A DNA stretch of 64,000 bases, from contig CAMFGZ010000014.1 of the NCBI GenBank assembly GCA_945952105.1, forward strand, positions 62,001 to 126,000. Reading direction: 5' to 3'. Below the pieces are notes generated by a model, which was not told the origin of the DNA, made no database searches, and worked only from the letters and a program-made list of their open reading frames with translations. Every line of letters begins with the position of its first letter. Position 1 is the first letter of the stretch. This stretch comes from an uncultured Rhodospirillaceae bacterium. Its GTDB lineage: Bacteria > Pseudomonadota > Alphaproteobacteria > Reyranellales > Reyranellaceae. Below are positions 1 to 8,369 of the stretch, in pieces. The position numbers and the translations under genes were made by a program.

Positions 1-1188
1 GTGCAGGAAGCCGTCGGCGTCGACGTAGCCCACGTCGCCCAGTGTGCTCCAGCCTTTGGGATGGCGGGACTCGGCAGTCTTCTTCGGGTCGTTGTGATAT
101 TCGAACTGCCGGCCGTCGGCGAAATAGACCGTGCCGGATTCGCCGCTCGGGAGCTCGTTGCCCTCGTCGTCGCAGATCTTGAGCTTGCCGACGATGGCGC
201 GGCCGACCGTGCCCTTGTGCGCCATCCACTCCTCGGCATTGCACATGGTGAGGCCGTTGCCTTCGGTGCCGCCGTAATATTCCCAGACGATCGGCCCCCA
301 CCAGTTGATCATCGCTTCCTTGGTGGGAATCGGGCAGGGGGCCGCGGCATGGATCGCGCACTTCAGCGACGAGACGTCGTACCTGGCGCGGACTTCCTCG
401 GGCAGCTTGAGGAAGCGCACGAACATGGTCGGCACGACCTGCGTGTGCGTCGCCTTGTACTTCGGGATAAGCGAGAGATATTCCTCGGCATCGAAATTCT
501 CCATGATCACCGAGGTGCCGCCCAACCGCATGACGCTCATGTTGAAGCGCAGCGGAGCCGCGTGATAGAGCGGCGCCGGCGACAGATAGACGGTGTTGCT
601 GTCGATGCCGTAGAGCTTGCGGCTTATCGCCAGCAGCGGATTGTCGAAGTCGATCGGCTGTGGTTCCACCACGGGCATGACGCCCTTGGGCCGGCCCGTC
701 GTTCCAGACGAATAGAGCATGTCGTGGCCCGCCGTTTCGTCGGCGACCGGCGTTGCGGGAAAGCGTGCGACTGCGTCCTCCCACGATTCGTAGCCGGGGA
801 TCGTGCCACCGATCATGAAGCGGTGGGGGGCGTCCTTCATCAACGGCGCCAGCTCGGCGGCCTTTTCGGCAAGGTAGTTCGAGGTGACGAACAGCCGGGC
901 GCCGCAATCGCTCACGATATAGTCGACCTCGGCGGCGGTGAGGCGCGAGCTGATCGCGGTGTAGATCAGGCCCGACCGCTGGGCACCCCAGCAGATCTCG
1001 AAGAATCGCGGGTTGTTCTCCAGGAAGATCGCGACATGGTCGCCGGGCTTGAGGCCGAGCGACCGGAAGAGTTGCGCGATGCGGTTCGACTGGTCGTCGA
1101 GCTGGCGATAGGTCACCGTCTCGCCGCTGCCGGCCATGACGTAGGCGGGCTTCTCGGGATGGGTGCGGGCGTGATGATAGGGATGCAT
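1..1188 (-). CDS. AMP-dependent acyl-CoA synthetase, 3' end outside window
   Basis: Activates a carboxylic acid as acyl-AMP and transfers it to CoA in the cytoplasm. The 396 visible residues begin MHPYHHARTHPEKPAYVM at the ATG at 1188 and contain the family nucleotide-binding loop YSSGTTGRPKGVM, the YYGGTEGNG motif and, near the window edge, the GDVGYVDADGFLH segment that precedes the C-terminal lid domain. The lid lies beyond base 1. An ATG at 1199 is out of frame. The overall pattern resembles fatty-acyl or bile-acid/steroid-type CoA ligases, but the substrate cannot be told from the sequence. It is transcribed away from the tRNA gene upstream of it. Confidence 0.93.
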   Translation of the reverse strand, partial: MHPYHHARTHPEKPAYVMAGSGETVTYRQLDDQSNRIAQLFRSLGLKPGDHVAIFLENNPRFFEICWGAQRSGLIYTAISSRLTAAEVDYIVSDCGARLFVTSNYLAEKAAELAPLMKDAPHRFMIGGTIPGYESWEDAVARFPATPVADETAGHDMLYSSGTTGRPKGVMPVVEPQPIDFDNPLLAISRKLYGIDSNTVYLSPAPLYHAAPLRFNMSVMRLGGTSVIMENFDAEEYLSLIPKYKATHTQVVPTMFVRFLKLPEEVRARYDVSSLKCAIHAAAPCPIPTKEAMINWWGPIVWEYYGGTEGNGLTMCNAEEWMAHKGTVGRAIVGKLKICDDEGNELPSGESGTVYFADGRQFEYHNDPKKTAESRHPKGWSTLGDVGYVDADGFLH

Positions 1189-1276
1189 GGGGGTCGCATA
1201 AGAGCGGACAGAAAGGTCGCTCGCAAGCGTTGACCCGGTTCCGCCCATCGGCTTTATTCGCCGCGCACGACGATGT

Positions 1277-1361
1277 GCCCCCGTGGCGGAATTGGTAGAC
1301 GCGCCTGACTCAAAATCAGGTTCCTCACGGAGTGTTGGTTCGAGCCCGACCGGGGGTACCA
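1277..1361 (+). tRNA. tRNA-Leu (anticodon CAA)
   Basis: The acceptor strands GCCCCCG (1277-1283) and CGGGGGT (1351-1357) pair fully, followed by discriminator A and an encoded CCA (1359-1361). The anticodon loop is CTCAAAA closed by CCTGA/TCAGG, giving anticodon CAA for UUG codons. The T-arm carries GGTTCGAGCCC. A variable arm of leucine type lies between the anticodon and T arms. This makes a class II tRNA of 85 nt including CCA. Confidence 0.96.
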
Positions 1362-1850
1362 TCTCGTTTTGCACTTCGTTTGAGAAGGTTGCTTGCGCGA
1401 CGAGATCGGTCAATCCGGGCCGCGCGAGCCCCGCCCGCGGAAGATCGACATCGCCGAGAAGATCGTCACCCGACTGTCGAAACCATCCGATTGACGAGTA
1501 TTCAACGATCGACGCGAAGGTGAGCGAGCCGGAGCTTGCCAGCGTCACTGACTTGGTGGCAGCACCGTAGAAGAGCCTGCAGGAGCCTCGGCCGGTGGGC
1601 CGCGGGAAGGCACGGCGCGGTCCAATCCAAAAATGGCCGCAAGCACCAACTCCGGGCCCGGGCGCTTGGCCCCTCGGTCGATCTCACCCGCACGATCAGA
1701 TGATGCAAGGCAATCAAAGGCCTTGAAGGCCTGCCCGGCTTGGTGCGGGCCGGAAATGACCCTGACGGCATGCGACTGAAAGACTCCCCCGGAAGCCTAG
1801 ACGTGGATGACGGCCAGTCTTATTTTCCAATATATTTGTGCGGAGTTAAC
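1362..1850. other. Non-coding stretch after tRNA-Leu
   Basis: I recognise no gene in this 489-base stretch. Open frames here have no plausible ribosome site and no recognisable motif. The last 30 bases (about 1821-1850) are AT-rich compared with the surroundings and lead into the ribosome site of the small gene at 1851. They may hold its promoter (TATATT at 1831-1836), although that hexamer sits very close to the ribosome site. Confidence 0.5.
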
Positions 1851-2027
1851 ATGGTCGACAGCGAGCAAGAAGCCGAGCGGGCGCCTTCGTCGATGCGGAC
1901 CAAAAAGCCCTATAGTCCGCCCCTCTTGTCGCGGCTTGGAACGCTTCAAGAGTTGACGCTTGCCGTCGGTTATCGCGGCAATTCGGACGGAGGCCGTTTT
2001 CCGCGAGGCTTCAAGACGAGTTACTGA
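1851..2027 (+). CDS. Orphan RiPP precursor with lasso-peptide leader motif
   Basis: A 58-residue peptide whose residues 21-36 fit YxxPxLxxxGxxxxxT exactly (Y21, P24, L26, G30, T36). This is the leader signature bound by the PqqD-like recognition element of lasso-peptide systems. With T36 at the usual -2 place the core would start at A38 (AVGYRGNSDGGRFPRGFKTSY is 21 residues, split here as AVGYRGNSD and GGRFPRGFKTSY). D46 would then be core position 9, where the macrolactam acceptor is expected. Bulky F50, F54 and Y58 could act as plugs. The ATG at 1851 has CGGAG five bases upstream; a longer in-frame extension to 1740 lacks one. No cyclase, protease or recognition-element gene lies nearby. 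The leader is seen directly; maturation as a lasso peptide is inference. Confidence 0.72.
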   Translation: MVDSEQEAERAPSSMRTKKPYSPPLLSRLGTLQELTLAVGYRGNSDGGRFPRGFKTSY

Positions 2028-2256
2028 GCGCTGTCGGCGGCAACGAACTGGCGACCCCAACCACCGCGATTTTCGTCAGGTCGCCCCGCAGGAACGACAG
2101 GACGCCCTCCGTCAGAAGCTGACTGACGGGAATGAAATGGGCGAGCCAGGCCGCGCTTATCGCATAGATCGTAATCATCCCGGGCAGCATGGCGGCGACA
2201 CGCAATGGATGCGAGAGCCGCTCTTTGCGCTGCCCGTTGAAACGGACGGCAGACTA
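2011..2256 (-). pseudogene. Remnant of a BioY-type biotin transporter C-terminus
   Basis: The minus-strand frame ending at 2011 reads ITIYAISAAWLAHFIPV and then GVLSFLRGDLTKIAVVG. This resembles the last two membrane segments of BioY, where a G-x-x-P-F-x-P-G-D-x-x-K motif is typical. The frame is closed upstream by an in-frame TAG at about 2257, so only about 80 codons remain of a protein that is normally near 190 residues, and there is no ribosome site. Its 3' end overlaps the last 17 bases of the opposed RiPP precursor gene. Best read as a decayed fragment; the family call rests on one motif block. Confidence 0.42.
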
Positions 2257-2475
2257 CCGGGACTCATCCGAAGCGTAAGGTACGGCTCGGTCTACTCTGC
2301 GGTGACGGTAAGCTGATCATCGATGGACGAACGATGTGCCGGCCAGCCGATGAACCCGGGCGAGTATCCCTGCTGGTGAATTGCGTACGGAGCACGATCC
2401 ACGTAGGCCTTCTCCGGGAGGCGTTTCAGTCGCTCCATGGCCCGAGGGGTACGGGCATGAGGCGAGGAGAGCGCC
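2257..2475. other. Gap upstream of cysE
   Basis: I see no gene. The stretch joins the BioY-like remnant to the cysE start and should contain the cysE promoter, but no clear -35/-10 pair is visible. Confidence 0.4.
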
Positions 2476-3285
2476 ATGGACAACGCATTCGCCAAAGGCT
2501 GTACCGATGTGCATTCGGTCGATCCGGGCTGGAGCAGGATCCGGGAGGCTGCCCGGTCGGCTGCTTCGGCGGAGCCCGTGCTGGCCGGTATGTTGCACGC
2601 CACCATCCTAAGCCAATCGGGGTTCGAGAATGCGCTCAGCTATCATCTCGCGAGCCTCGTTGGCACGACCGAGGTCCCGGCGGCGTTGATCCGCCAGATC
2701 TTCGACGAGGCTCTGGCGGCGGACCCTGACACGGGGCTCGCGGCACGCGCCGATCTCATGGCCGTTACCGAACGAGATCCGGCCTGCCCGTCGCCTCTGC
2801 ATCCGCTGCTCTGGTACAAGGGATATCACGCCCTTCAGACTCATCGCGTCGCACACTGGCTCTGGCAACAGCGCCGCCGGACACTCGCCCATTTCCTTCA
2901 GAGCCGCGCGAGCATCCTGTTCGGGCTCGACATCCATCCCGGCGCGGTGATCGGCAAGGGCCTTTTCATCGACCACGGCACTGGCGTGGTGATCGGCGAG
3001 ACCGCGGTCGTGGAAGACGGTGTCTCCATGCTGCATGGCGTTACGTTGGGCGGCACCGGCAACGAACGCGGCGACCGGCATCCGAAGGTGCGGCGCGGCG
3101 TGCTGTTGTGTGCGGGTGCCACGGTGCTGGGCAACATCGAGATCGGCGCCTGCGCCAAGGTCGCGGCCGGCAGCGTCGTTCTCGACTCCGTCCCGGCCGG
3201 CTGTACGGCGGCTGGCGTGCCGGCGCGTATCGTCGGCTGTGTCGATGTGCCGGAACCGGCGTTGTCGATGGACCAGCGCATCTGA
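2476..3285 (+). CDS. cysE: Serine O-acetyltransferase
   Basis: Transfers acetyl from acetyl-CoA to L-serine, giving O-acetylserine for cysteine synthesis in the cytoplasm. The protein has 269 residues. The N-terminal helical domain (about 1-140) is followed by the left-handed beta helix of hexapeptide repeats from DIHPGAVIGKG (about 153) onward, including FIDHGTGVVIGE, MLHGVTLGGTG and HPKVRRGV. The conserved H in IDHGTG and the GGTG loop are typical of CysE. The ATG at 2476 is preceded by GAGGAG six bases upstream. Length and order match the family. It stands alone, with no cysK beside it. Confidence 0.95.
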   Translation: MDNAFAKGCTDVHSVDPGWSRIREAARSAASAEPVLAGMLHATILSQSGFENALSYHLASLVGTTEVPAALIRQIFDEALAADPDTGLAARADLMAVTERDPACPSPLHPLLWYKGYHALQTHRVAHWLWQQRRRTLAHFLQSRASILFGLDIHPGAVIGKGLFIDHGTGVVIGETAVVEDGVSMLHGVTLGGTGNERGDRHPKVRRGVLLCAGATVLGNIEIGACAKVAAGSVVLDSVPAGCTAAGVPARIVGCVDVPEPALSMDQRI

Positions 3286-3541
3286 GCGATCTGATGGTGA
3301 TGGCCAGTCGTGACGCATCGCGCCATCCGCCCTCGTCATGACAATGATCCCGTGGCGATGAGAAAGCCGGCGCAACGGTCGTCCCGTCGAGCGATGCGTT
3401 CGCGATTGAGGCGGCGGCCTCATTAGGGCGATCCGCTCACGTGCTGCACCGCGGAGTCGACCGGAGAGTGAATTGTCGTCCGAACAGGCGGCTTCTACGC
3501 TTCATGCCTGACATATCTTCGCTTCATGAGGAGGACGGCCG

Positions 3542-3967
3542 GTGAGCCCGCTTGATACGACGAAAGATCCTGACACCAAGGCAGACCCGACCGACGAGGG
3601 TGCCGACATGGCATCCCTGATGGTCGCGGTGAGGAAATATTTCGATCTCATGTACGACTGCGACACGTCCCGTTTCGGCGAGGTGTTCCTGCCGACGGTC
3701 AACCTGCACGGTTTTCGCGACGGCAAGATGCAGGCCTGGCCGGCGGGGGTCTATATCGACGTTCTGAACAAGCGCCAGTCGCCGAAGTCGCTGAATGCCC
3801 CGCGCGACAACGAGATCCTGCTCGTCGACTTCGCGTCGCGAACCCAGGCACTCGTCAAGGCGCGCGTCCGGGTCGCGAACATGATGTTCATCGACCACCT
3901 GATCTATCATCGCATCGATGGCACGTGGCTGATCACGTCGAAAGGATTCCATCTCGTTTCCGAGTGA
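3542..3967 (+). CDS. NTF2-like (lumazine-binding/SnoaL-fold) protein
   Basis: A 141-residue protein with the alpha+beta cone fold pattern of NTF2-like proteins: an N-terminal helix containing MVAVRKYFDLMYDCD, then a strand with VFLPTVNLHGFRDG, and C-terminal strands HLIYHRIDGTWLITSKGF. Members bind or convert small hydrophobic ligands; no substrate can be assigned. The GTG at 3542 is supported by GAGGAGGA at 3528-3535. A later ATG at 3608 would cut into the helix but is possible. It is a single gene with no operon partner. Confidence 0.8.
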   Translation: MSPLDTTKDPDTKADPTDEGADMASLMVAVRKYFDLMYDCDTSRFGEVFLPTVNLHGFRDGKMQAWPAGVYIDVLNKRQSPKSLNAPRDNEILLVDFASRTQALVKARVRVANMMFIDHLIYHRIDGTWLITSKGFHLVSE

Positions 3968-4411
3968 CGGATCGCGTTGCCGCAGCGGGCCTCACCCTCG
4001 CGGCGGCGGGCGCTGCAGCAGCCCGCGGACGAAGCGCGAGAGGCCCAGCGCGAGTGCCGCTCCGGCCGAAAGACCGAGCGTGATCCCGATCTGCAGCCGC
4101 GAGGCAGGAACACCATTTCAGCCCGATGCCTTGCGCGCCTGCCTGTGCACCATCACGAAGTCCCGCACATGCTCCTGTTCGGTGTGGACATGGGCACGCC
4201 GTAGTGCGGGCGTCGAAGGCCTCTGCGGGCGCCTCGGCCATCTCGTTGTCAGCGGCATTTGACGATCCGCGTAGCGTCGCTCGAGGTGACGGTGGCGTTG
4301 GCGGAGGTCATCGGGAGCCCCGCGCGGCGGTCGCCGGGCCGACACGGGAAAGCGCGCATGATACGGCGATCAAACGACCAATGCTCATCGGGCATGAGAA
4401 ATATCCCGCGA
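3968..4411. other. Intergenic stretch with a possible permease scrap
   Basis: No intact gene is visible. On the minus strand, about 4017-4128, a short frame reads LQIGITLGLSAGAALALGL followed by SRFVRGLLQ, which looks like the last membrane helix of an FtsX/MacB-type permease. It is closed upstream by a TGA and has no start signal. It is at most a relic and may be chance. Confidence 0.3.
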
Positions 4412-5101
4412 TCAGGATTGCGGGAAGGACGTTCGTTCCCCACCGGAGGCGACGAGCGAGGGTGGCGCCAACCCAGCCTGCACCGACCGGCGTCTTGTCT
4501 CGACGAGCAGTCTGGCGGTGTCGGCGGCACGGTCGACATAGGCGCGATCGCCATGGGTTATGGTCAGGAGCAGGCAGCCTTCGAGCAGGAGCAGGATGTC
4601 CCGCGCGACACCCGCGGGATCAAGGATGTCGCGAACCTGCAATTCTTCGGACAGCCAGGCTTCCATATCGGCCTTGTGACGGCGTGCAATGGCCCGGCCA
4701 GGATGGCCGGGAAGGTGCGTGAGTTCGAGAGCGATCCGCGTGAAACCCACGCCCGTCCATTTTGAGATCGCGTGGGAGTTGCCGATCTCATCGAAAAGCC
4801 CTTCGACGAACGCGCCCGCATCGGCAGGTCTGGCCTTCTTGCGGAGATGGCTGGCGCCCAGCGAACTCTGGAGGCCGGCGACCTCGGCCAGGAGATCGTC
4901 CTTGCTGCGGAAGTGGTGGTAGAGCGTGCGCTTGGTGACACCGGCGGTCGCGGCAATGGCGTCGACGCCGACCCGCCCGAAGCCGTATTGCTGGAACAGG
5001 CCATGAGCGACCGCGAGGATTCGCTCGCGCGTCGGCAGCGGTGCGTCCGGCCCTTGCGATTGCCGGGATCCGCTTTCGCCCGGGCAGCTCTGAGGTGTCA
5101 T
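4412..5101 (-). CDS. TetR/AcrR-family transcriptional repressor
   Basis: A 229-residue regulator. Residues about 20-70 form the TetR DNA-binding domain (RERILAVAHGLFQQYGFGR, then IAATAGVTKRTLYHHFRSK with the typical LYxHF recognition-helix ending). The remainder is the variable helical ligand domain. The ATG at 5101 is chosen because AGGAG lies seven bases upstream; the 19-codon extension to 5158 has no such site. The target is unknown: no gene is transcribed divergently from it at short range, since the next gene (LysR, ending at 5268) reads in the same direction. Confidence 0.9.
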   Translation of the reverse strand: MTPQSCPGESGSRQSQGPDAPLPTRERILAVAHGLFQQYGFGRVGVDAIAATAGVTKRTLYHHFRSKDDLLAEVAGLQSSLGASHLRKKARPADAGAFVEGLFDEIGNSHAISKWTGVGFTRIALELTHLPGHPGRAIARRHKADMEAWLSEELQVRDILDPAGVARDILLLLEGCLLLTITHGDRAYVDRAADTARLLVETRRRSVQAGLAPPSLVASGGERTSFPQS

Positions 5102-5267
5102 GTGGAGGCTCCTGGATATTGATCGACGCCGCGTCTCTCGCTGTGGCGACCAACTCAATCTAGGTGCCCCGGACGGGCCCGTGAGATGAAACCTTTGACG
5201 TGGCGTTGAGTGGAATTCGTCCGCTTCGCCCGATGGCGTTCTGGACGAGCCTTCGGTGATGGCTGGG

Positions 5268-6203
5268 TCAGGCGGGTGCGCGCAGCGATGTCACGGGGGT
5301 GTCGCTTGCGATGGTACTGGCAGCCGAGGATCTGAGCTCGCCATTGATCCAGTTGCGGAAGGCATTCACCTCCGGCCGCAGGAGGGTTTCGCGCTGCATC
5401 ACCAGCCAATAGCCGGTTGAGCAGAAGCGGGGCGGCCCGAGCACCTGTACCAGTCGCTTTGCTTCGAGGTCCTGCTCGATCAGCGGCAGGCGGCCCAGCG
5501 CGACGCCAAGGCCGTTCGCGGCAGCCTCGAGTGCCATCTGGATGGTATCGAAGCGCAGGCCGCGCGCTGTGCCGGCAACGTCGACGCCGGCCAGTGCACC
5601 CCAACTCGTCCAGTCTTCGCTGGCGCGGGTGACATGGAGCAGGGTCGCGTCGTGCAGGTCCGCCGCCGTGCGAATGCGCGCGGCCAGCCGCGGGGCGCAG
5701 ACCGGCACGAGTTTCTCGCGCACCAGGCAGGTCGAATGCAGGCCCGGCCATTCGCCCGCGCCCATCCGGATCGCGATGTCGATTCCGTCACGGGAGAACT
5801 CGACGCGACGATGGGAAGTGTCGAGGGTCACCTCGATGCCGGGATGCCGTTCGTTGAAGCGCTGGAGGCGAGGCAGGAGCCAGCGCATGCCGAAGGTCGG
5901 TGCGATGCTGACGGCCAGCCGTCCGGTCGGCTTGCGGCCCGGGACGCCTTCGCTCGCGCGCGCAAGCATCTCGAGCGCGGCCTGGACGTTCGGCAGATAC
6001 GCGGCGCCGGCCTCCGTCAGCGTGAGCGACCGGTTGCCGCGCACGAACAGCTCGACACCCAGCCATTCCTCGAGGGCCTGCACGCCATGGCTGATGGCGC
6101 TCGGCGTGATGTTCAGATCTTCCGCCGCCGCCTTGAAGCTGAGATGCCGGCCGGCGGCCTCGAAGAGGCGCATCGAACTGAGAGGAGGAAGACGGTAGCC
6201 CAT
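5268..6203 (-). CDS. LysR-family regulator, GcvA type
   Basis: A 311-residue LysR regulator. The N-terminal helix-turn-helix (PPLSSMRLFEAAGRHLSFK, then AAEDLNITPSAISHGVQAL) has the GcvA-subgroup opening. The ligand-binding periplasmic-protein-like domain begins near residue 95 (GRLAVSIAPTFGMRWLLPR). The ATG at 6203 has GAGG six bases upstream. It is divergent from the DUF1330-RraA-VOC-VOC genes across a 218-base gap, the usual arrangement for a LysR protein controlling the neighbouring operon and itself. The inducer is unknown. Confidence 0.93.
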   Translation of the reverse strand: MGYRLPPLSSMRLFEAAGRHLSFKAAAEDLNITPSAISHGVQALEEWLGVELFVRGNRSLTLTEAGAAYLPNVQAALEMLARASEGVPGRKPTGRLAVSIAPTFGMRWLLPRLQRFNERHPGIEVTLDTSHRRVEFSRDGIDIAIRMGAGEWPGLHSTCLVREKLVPVCAPRLAARIRTAADLHDATLLHVTRASEDWTSWGALAGVDVAGTARGLRFDTIQMALEAAANGLGVALGRLPLIEQDLEAKRLVQVLGPPRFCSTGYWLVMQRETLLRPEVNAFRNWINGELRSSAASTIASDTPVTSLRAPA

Positions 6204-6421
6204 GGCGCCTCGACCTTAGAGTCAATGCCGGCCGGTTGGAGTCGAGAAAATGTACCGTGAGATAGAGAAATATCATCGAAGCCATTCGGACGCGCCTGGC
6301 GCTCGGACAAGGATCGCTCATCTCGGAAAAGCACTTCTCCTTTGCACCCGCAGCGCCCGCTCACCTACCAAGGCGGCTGGCGAGCCCGTTCGTGCCGCAT
6401 CCAACAGGAGCCCGGAATTTC

Positions 6422-6766
6422 ATGGTTGCCTATGTCATCGCCCGCTTCGACGTGAAGGATTGGGACAGGTTTCGCGAATACGGCAGGAACGCCCCTCGCA
6501 CGATTGCGAAGTTTGGCGGCCGCTTCATTGCGCGTGGCGGCGAGACGCTTACGCTCGAAGGGCCGCAGGAACCGCATCGCGTGGTACTGATCGAGTTTCC
6601 GTCCCTCGACGACGCACGGGCTTATTACAGTTCGGCGGACTACACCGAGACCAAGAGGCTCCGTGACGGCGCGGCCGAGGCGAAGTTCGTGGCGGTCGAC
6701 GGCTTCGATCCGGCGGCCTGGGCGGGCGTCGTCGCAGACAGTGAGGCGCTGGTCGCCAAGCGCTGA
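6422..6766 (+). CDS. DUF1330 protein (dimeric alpha-beta barrel)
   Basis: A 114-residue protein of the DUF1330 family: MVAYVIARFDVKDWDRFREY at the N-terminus, GGRFIARGGET in the middle and VLIEFPSLDDARAYYSS at the C-terminal half, all standard for this ferredoxin-like dimeric barrel. Its biochemical role is not established. I prefer the ATG at 6422 because homologues begin at this MVAY segment; a GTG at 6392 would add ten residues. It is first of a run of four small catabolic-type genes reading away from the LysR gene. Confidence 0.88.
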   Translation: MVAYVIARFDVKDWDRFREYGRNAPRTIAKFGGRFIARGGETLTLEGPQEPHRVVLIEFPSLDDARAYYSSADYTETKRLRDGAAEAKFVAVDGFDPAAWAGVVADSEALVAKR

Positions 6767-6820
6767 TCCGGCGTCGTCGCCCGGGCGTTTTCGCCTTTCC
6801 CATTTCCCGAGGAGGAACCA

Positions 6821-7528
6821 GTGACGGGTCCGAACGCCGTATCGCTCCTTGAGCATCTCATCACCGCACACCTCGCCGATGCCTGCCTGCGGCTGAAGGT
6901 GCCGCTGCGCGTGGCGCCGCATACGATGCGGCCGGCGGTCGCCGGGATGAGCGCACGTGGTCGCGCGCGGCCCGTGAAGCATGTGGGCAGCGTCGACGTC
7001 TTCCTCGAAGCGCTCCAGGGCGCTGAAAAGGGTGATGTGCTGGTCGTGGACAATGGCGGCCGCTTCGACGAGTCGTGCATCGGAGACCTGGTCGTCCTCG
7101 AGGTCCAAAGGGCCGGTCTGGCCGGCATCGTGATCTGGGGCCTGCACCGCGACAACGACGAGGTTGCCGGCATCGGCCTGCCAATGTTCAGCCTGGGCGT
7201 CACGCCCGCCGGTCCGCAGCGGCTCGACGAGCGGTCGGCCGACACGTTCGAGGCGGCCATGGTCGGGCCGAACTGCATCACCGCCGGCGACCTCGTCGTC
7301 GCGGATTGCGACGGCGTGCTGTTCCTGCCCGAGGACGGGATCGAGGAAATCGTGAGAGTCGCGGCGGTAATCCGCGATACCGAGCACCGGCAGGCGGCGA
7401 CCATGAGGGAAGGGCGCAGCCTCCGCCAGCAGCTTGGTTTCGAGGACTTCCTGACCTTGCGGCGGAAGGACCCTGAATACAGCTTCCGTGCTCACCTCCG
7501 CCGGATCGGCGGCTCGATCGAGGAGTAG
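6821..7528 (+). CDS. RraA-like protein, possible 4-hydroxy-4-methyl-2-oxoglutarate aldolase
   Basis: A 235-residue RraA/MenG-fold protein. It shows GDVLVVDNGG (about 71-80), the metal/substrate motif WGLHRD with R110 and D111, and the late block AGDLVVADCDGVLFLP. The R-D pair is what distinguishes catalytically able HMG/CHA aldolases from pure RNase E regulators, so aldolase or oxaloacetate decarboxylase activity is plausible. The GTG start at 6821 has a strong GAGGAGG site. It is about 20-30 residues longer than E. coli RraA, mostly at the C-terminus. It sits between DUF1330 and two VOC genes, suggesting catabolism of an oxo-acid or aromatic breakdown product. Confidence 0.85.
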   Translation: MTGPNAVSLLEHLITAHLADACLRLKVPLRVAPHTMRPAVAGMSARGRARPVKHVGSVDVFLEALQGAEKGDVLVVDNGGRFDESCIGDLVVLEVQRAGLAGIVIWGLHRDNDEVAGIGLPMFSLGVTPAGPQRLDERSADTFEAAMVGPNCITAGDLVVADCDGVLFLPEDGIEEIVRVAAVIRDTEHRQAATMREGRSLRQQLGFEDFLTLRRKDPEYSFRAHLRRIGGSIEE

Positions 7529-7613
7529 GCCGGGCGCGTACCGCAGTTGCCATCGGCGTTCCGACCCGCAAGAACAATCATGACCGGGGAAGGCAACACG
7601 AGGGAATGACGAC

Positions 7614-7967
7614 ATGACGACCGACTACGCCCGCTCCATCCCCATACTCGCGTCGCTCGACACCACCGAGACGGCCGCCTTCTATACGGAGCAACTGGGG
7701 TTCAAGGTCGGCTACCTCGAAGAGAACTACCTCATCGTCACGCGCGACGACATGGAGTTGCACTTCTGGAAGGCCGACGATCCGAGGTTTCCGGAGAACA
7801 CCTCTTGCTACATCCGGGGTGGGCAGGTCGCCGCGCTGCACGCGGAATTCGTGGCGCGCGGCGTTCCCCGCGTCTCGCCGTTCCAGGTGCGGCCGTGGAA
7901 CATGAAGGAGTTCCATGTCCACGATCCGCACGGCAACCTGCTGAAGTTCGGTTGCGGCGAATGGTAA
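7614..7967 (+). CDS. VOC-family protein, bleomycin-resistance-like
   Basis: A 117-residue single-domain vicinal-oxygen-chelate protein. It opens with PILASLDTTETAAFYTEQLGF, has MELHFWKADDP in the middle strand and ends with EFHVHDPHGNLLKFG, the classic layout of the bleomycin-binding/glyoxalase fold. It probably binds a small molecule as a dimer; whether it is an enzyme is unknown. It is separated by nine bases from the next VOC gene, so the two are cotranscribed. Confidence 0.88.
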   Translation: MTTDYARSIPILASLDTTETAAFYTEQLGFKVGYLEENYLIVTRDDMELHFWKADDPRFPENTSCYIRGGQVAALHAEFVARGVPRVSPFQVRPWNMKEFHVHDPHGNLLKFGCGEW

Positions 7968-7976
7968 GTCGCTGAG

Positions 7977-8369
7977 ATGATTTCGCATGTCCATGTCGGC
8001 GTCTCGGACTATGACCGCGCCCTGGCGTTCTATTCGGCGGTCCTGGGTGAGCTTGGGTTGAAGCGCCGTTTCGCCGATGGCGAGCGCGGGTGGGCGGGAT
8101 GGATGATGCCGGGCGTTGCCCGCCCCTTGTTCCTGATCGGGCTGCCGTTCGACCGCGGTACGGCATCGTCGGGCAATGGCCAGATGGTGGCGCTGCTGGC
8201 AACCGATCGCGACACGGTCGACCGATGCCATGCCCTGGCGCTGGCACTCGGGGGCGTTGACGAAGGCGCGCCGGGCCTTCGGCCGCATTATCATGCCGAC
8301 TATTATGGTGCCTATTTCCGCGATCCCGACGGCAACAAGATCTGCGTCTGTTGTCACGATCCGGCGTGA
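7977..8369 (+). CDS. VOC-family (glyoxalase-like) protein
   Basis: A 130-residue vicinal-oxygen-chelate protein. MISHVHVGVSDYDRALAFY gives the first metal-ligand histidine strand and YYGAYFRDPDGNKICVCCH the last. The overall shape matches single-domain glyoxalase/dioxygenase-like proteins found beside catabolic genes. The unusual CVCCH ending adds cysteines to the C-terminus. It is last of the DUF1330-RraA-VOC-VOC run. The substrate is unknown. Confidence 0.87.
   Translation: MISHVHVGVSDYDRALAFYSAVLGELGLKRRFADGERGWAGWMMPGVARPLFLIGLPFDRGTASSGNGQMVALLATDRDTVDRCHALALALGGVDEGAPGLRPHYHADYYGAYFRDPDGNKICVCCHDPA

Noticed and set aside
1341..1361. tRNA-Leu 3' end as an integrase attachment site
   Set aside because: No convincing second copy of the tRNA end was found in the window; an 11-base match inside the EAL gene near 34405 is chance-level. 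No integrase gene is present.
1283..1570. Open frame beginning MAELVDAPDSKSG
   Set aside because: It is the translation of the tRNA-Leu gene itself, a well-known false protein.
2334..2729. Plus-strand frames overlapping the cysE start
   Set aside because: They are out of frame with the clear CysE protein and have no motif or ribosome site.
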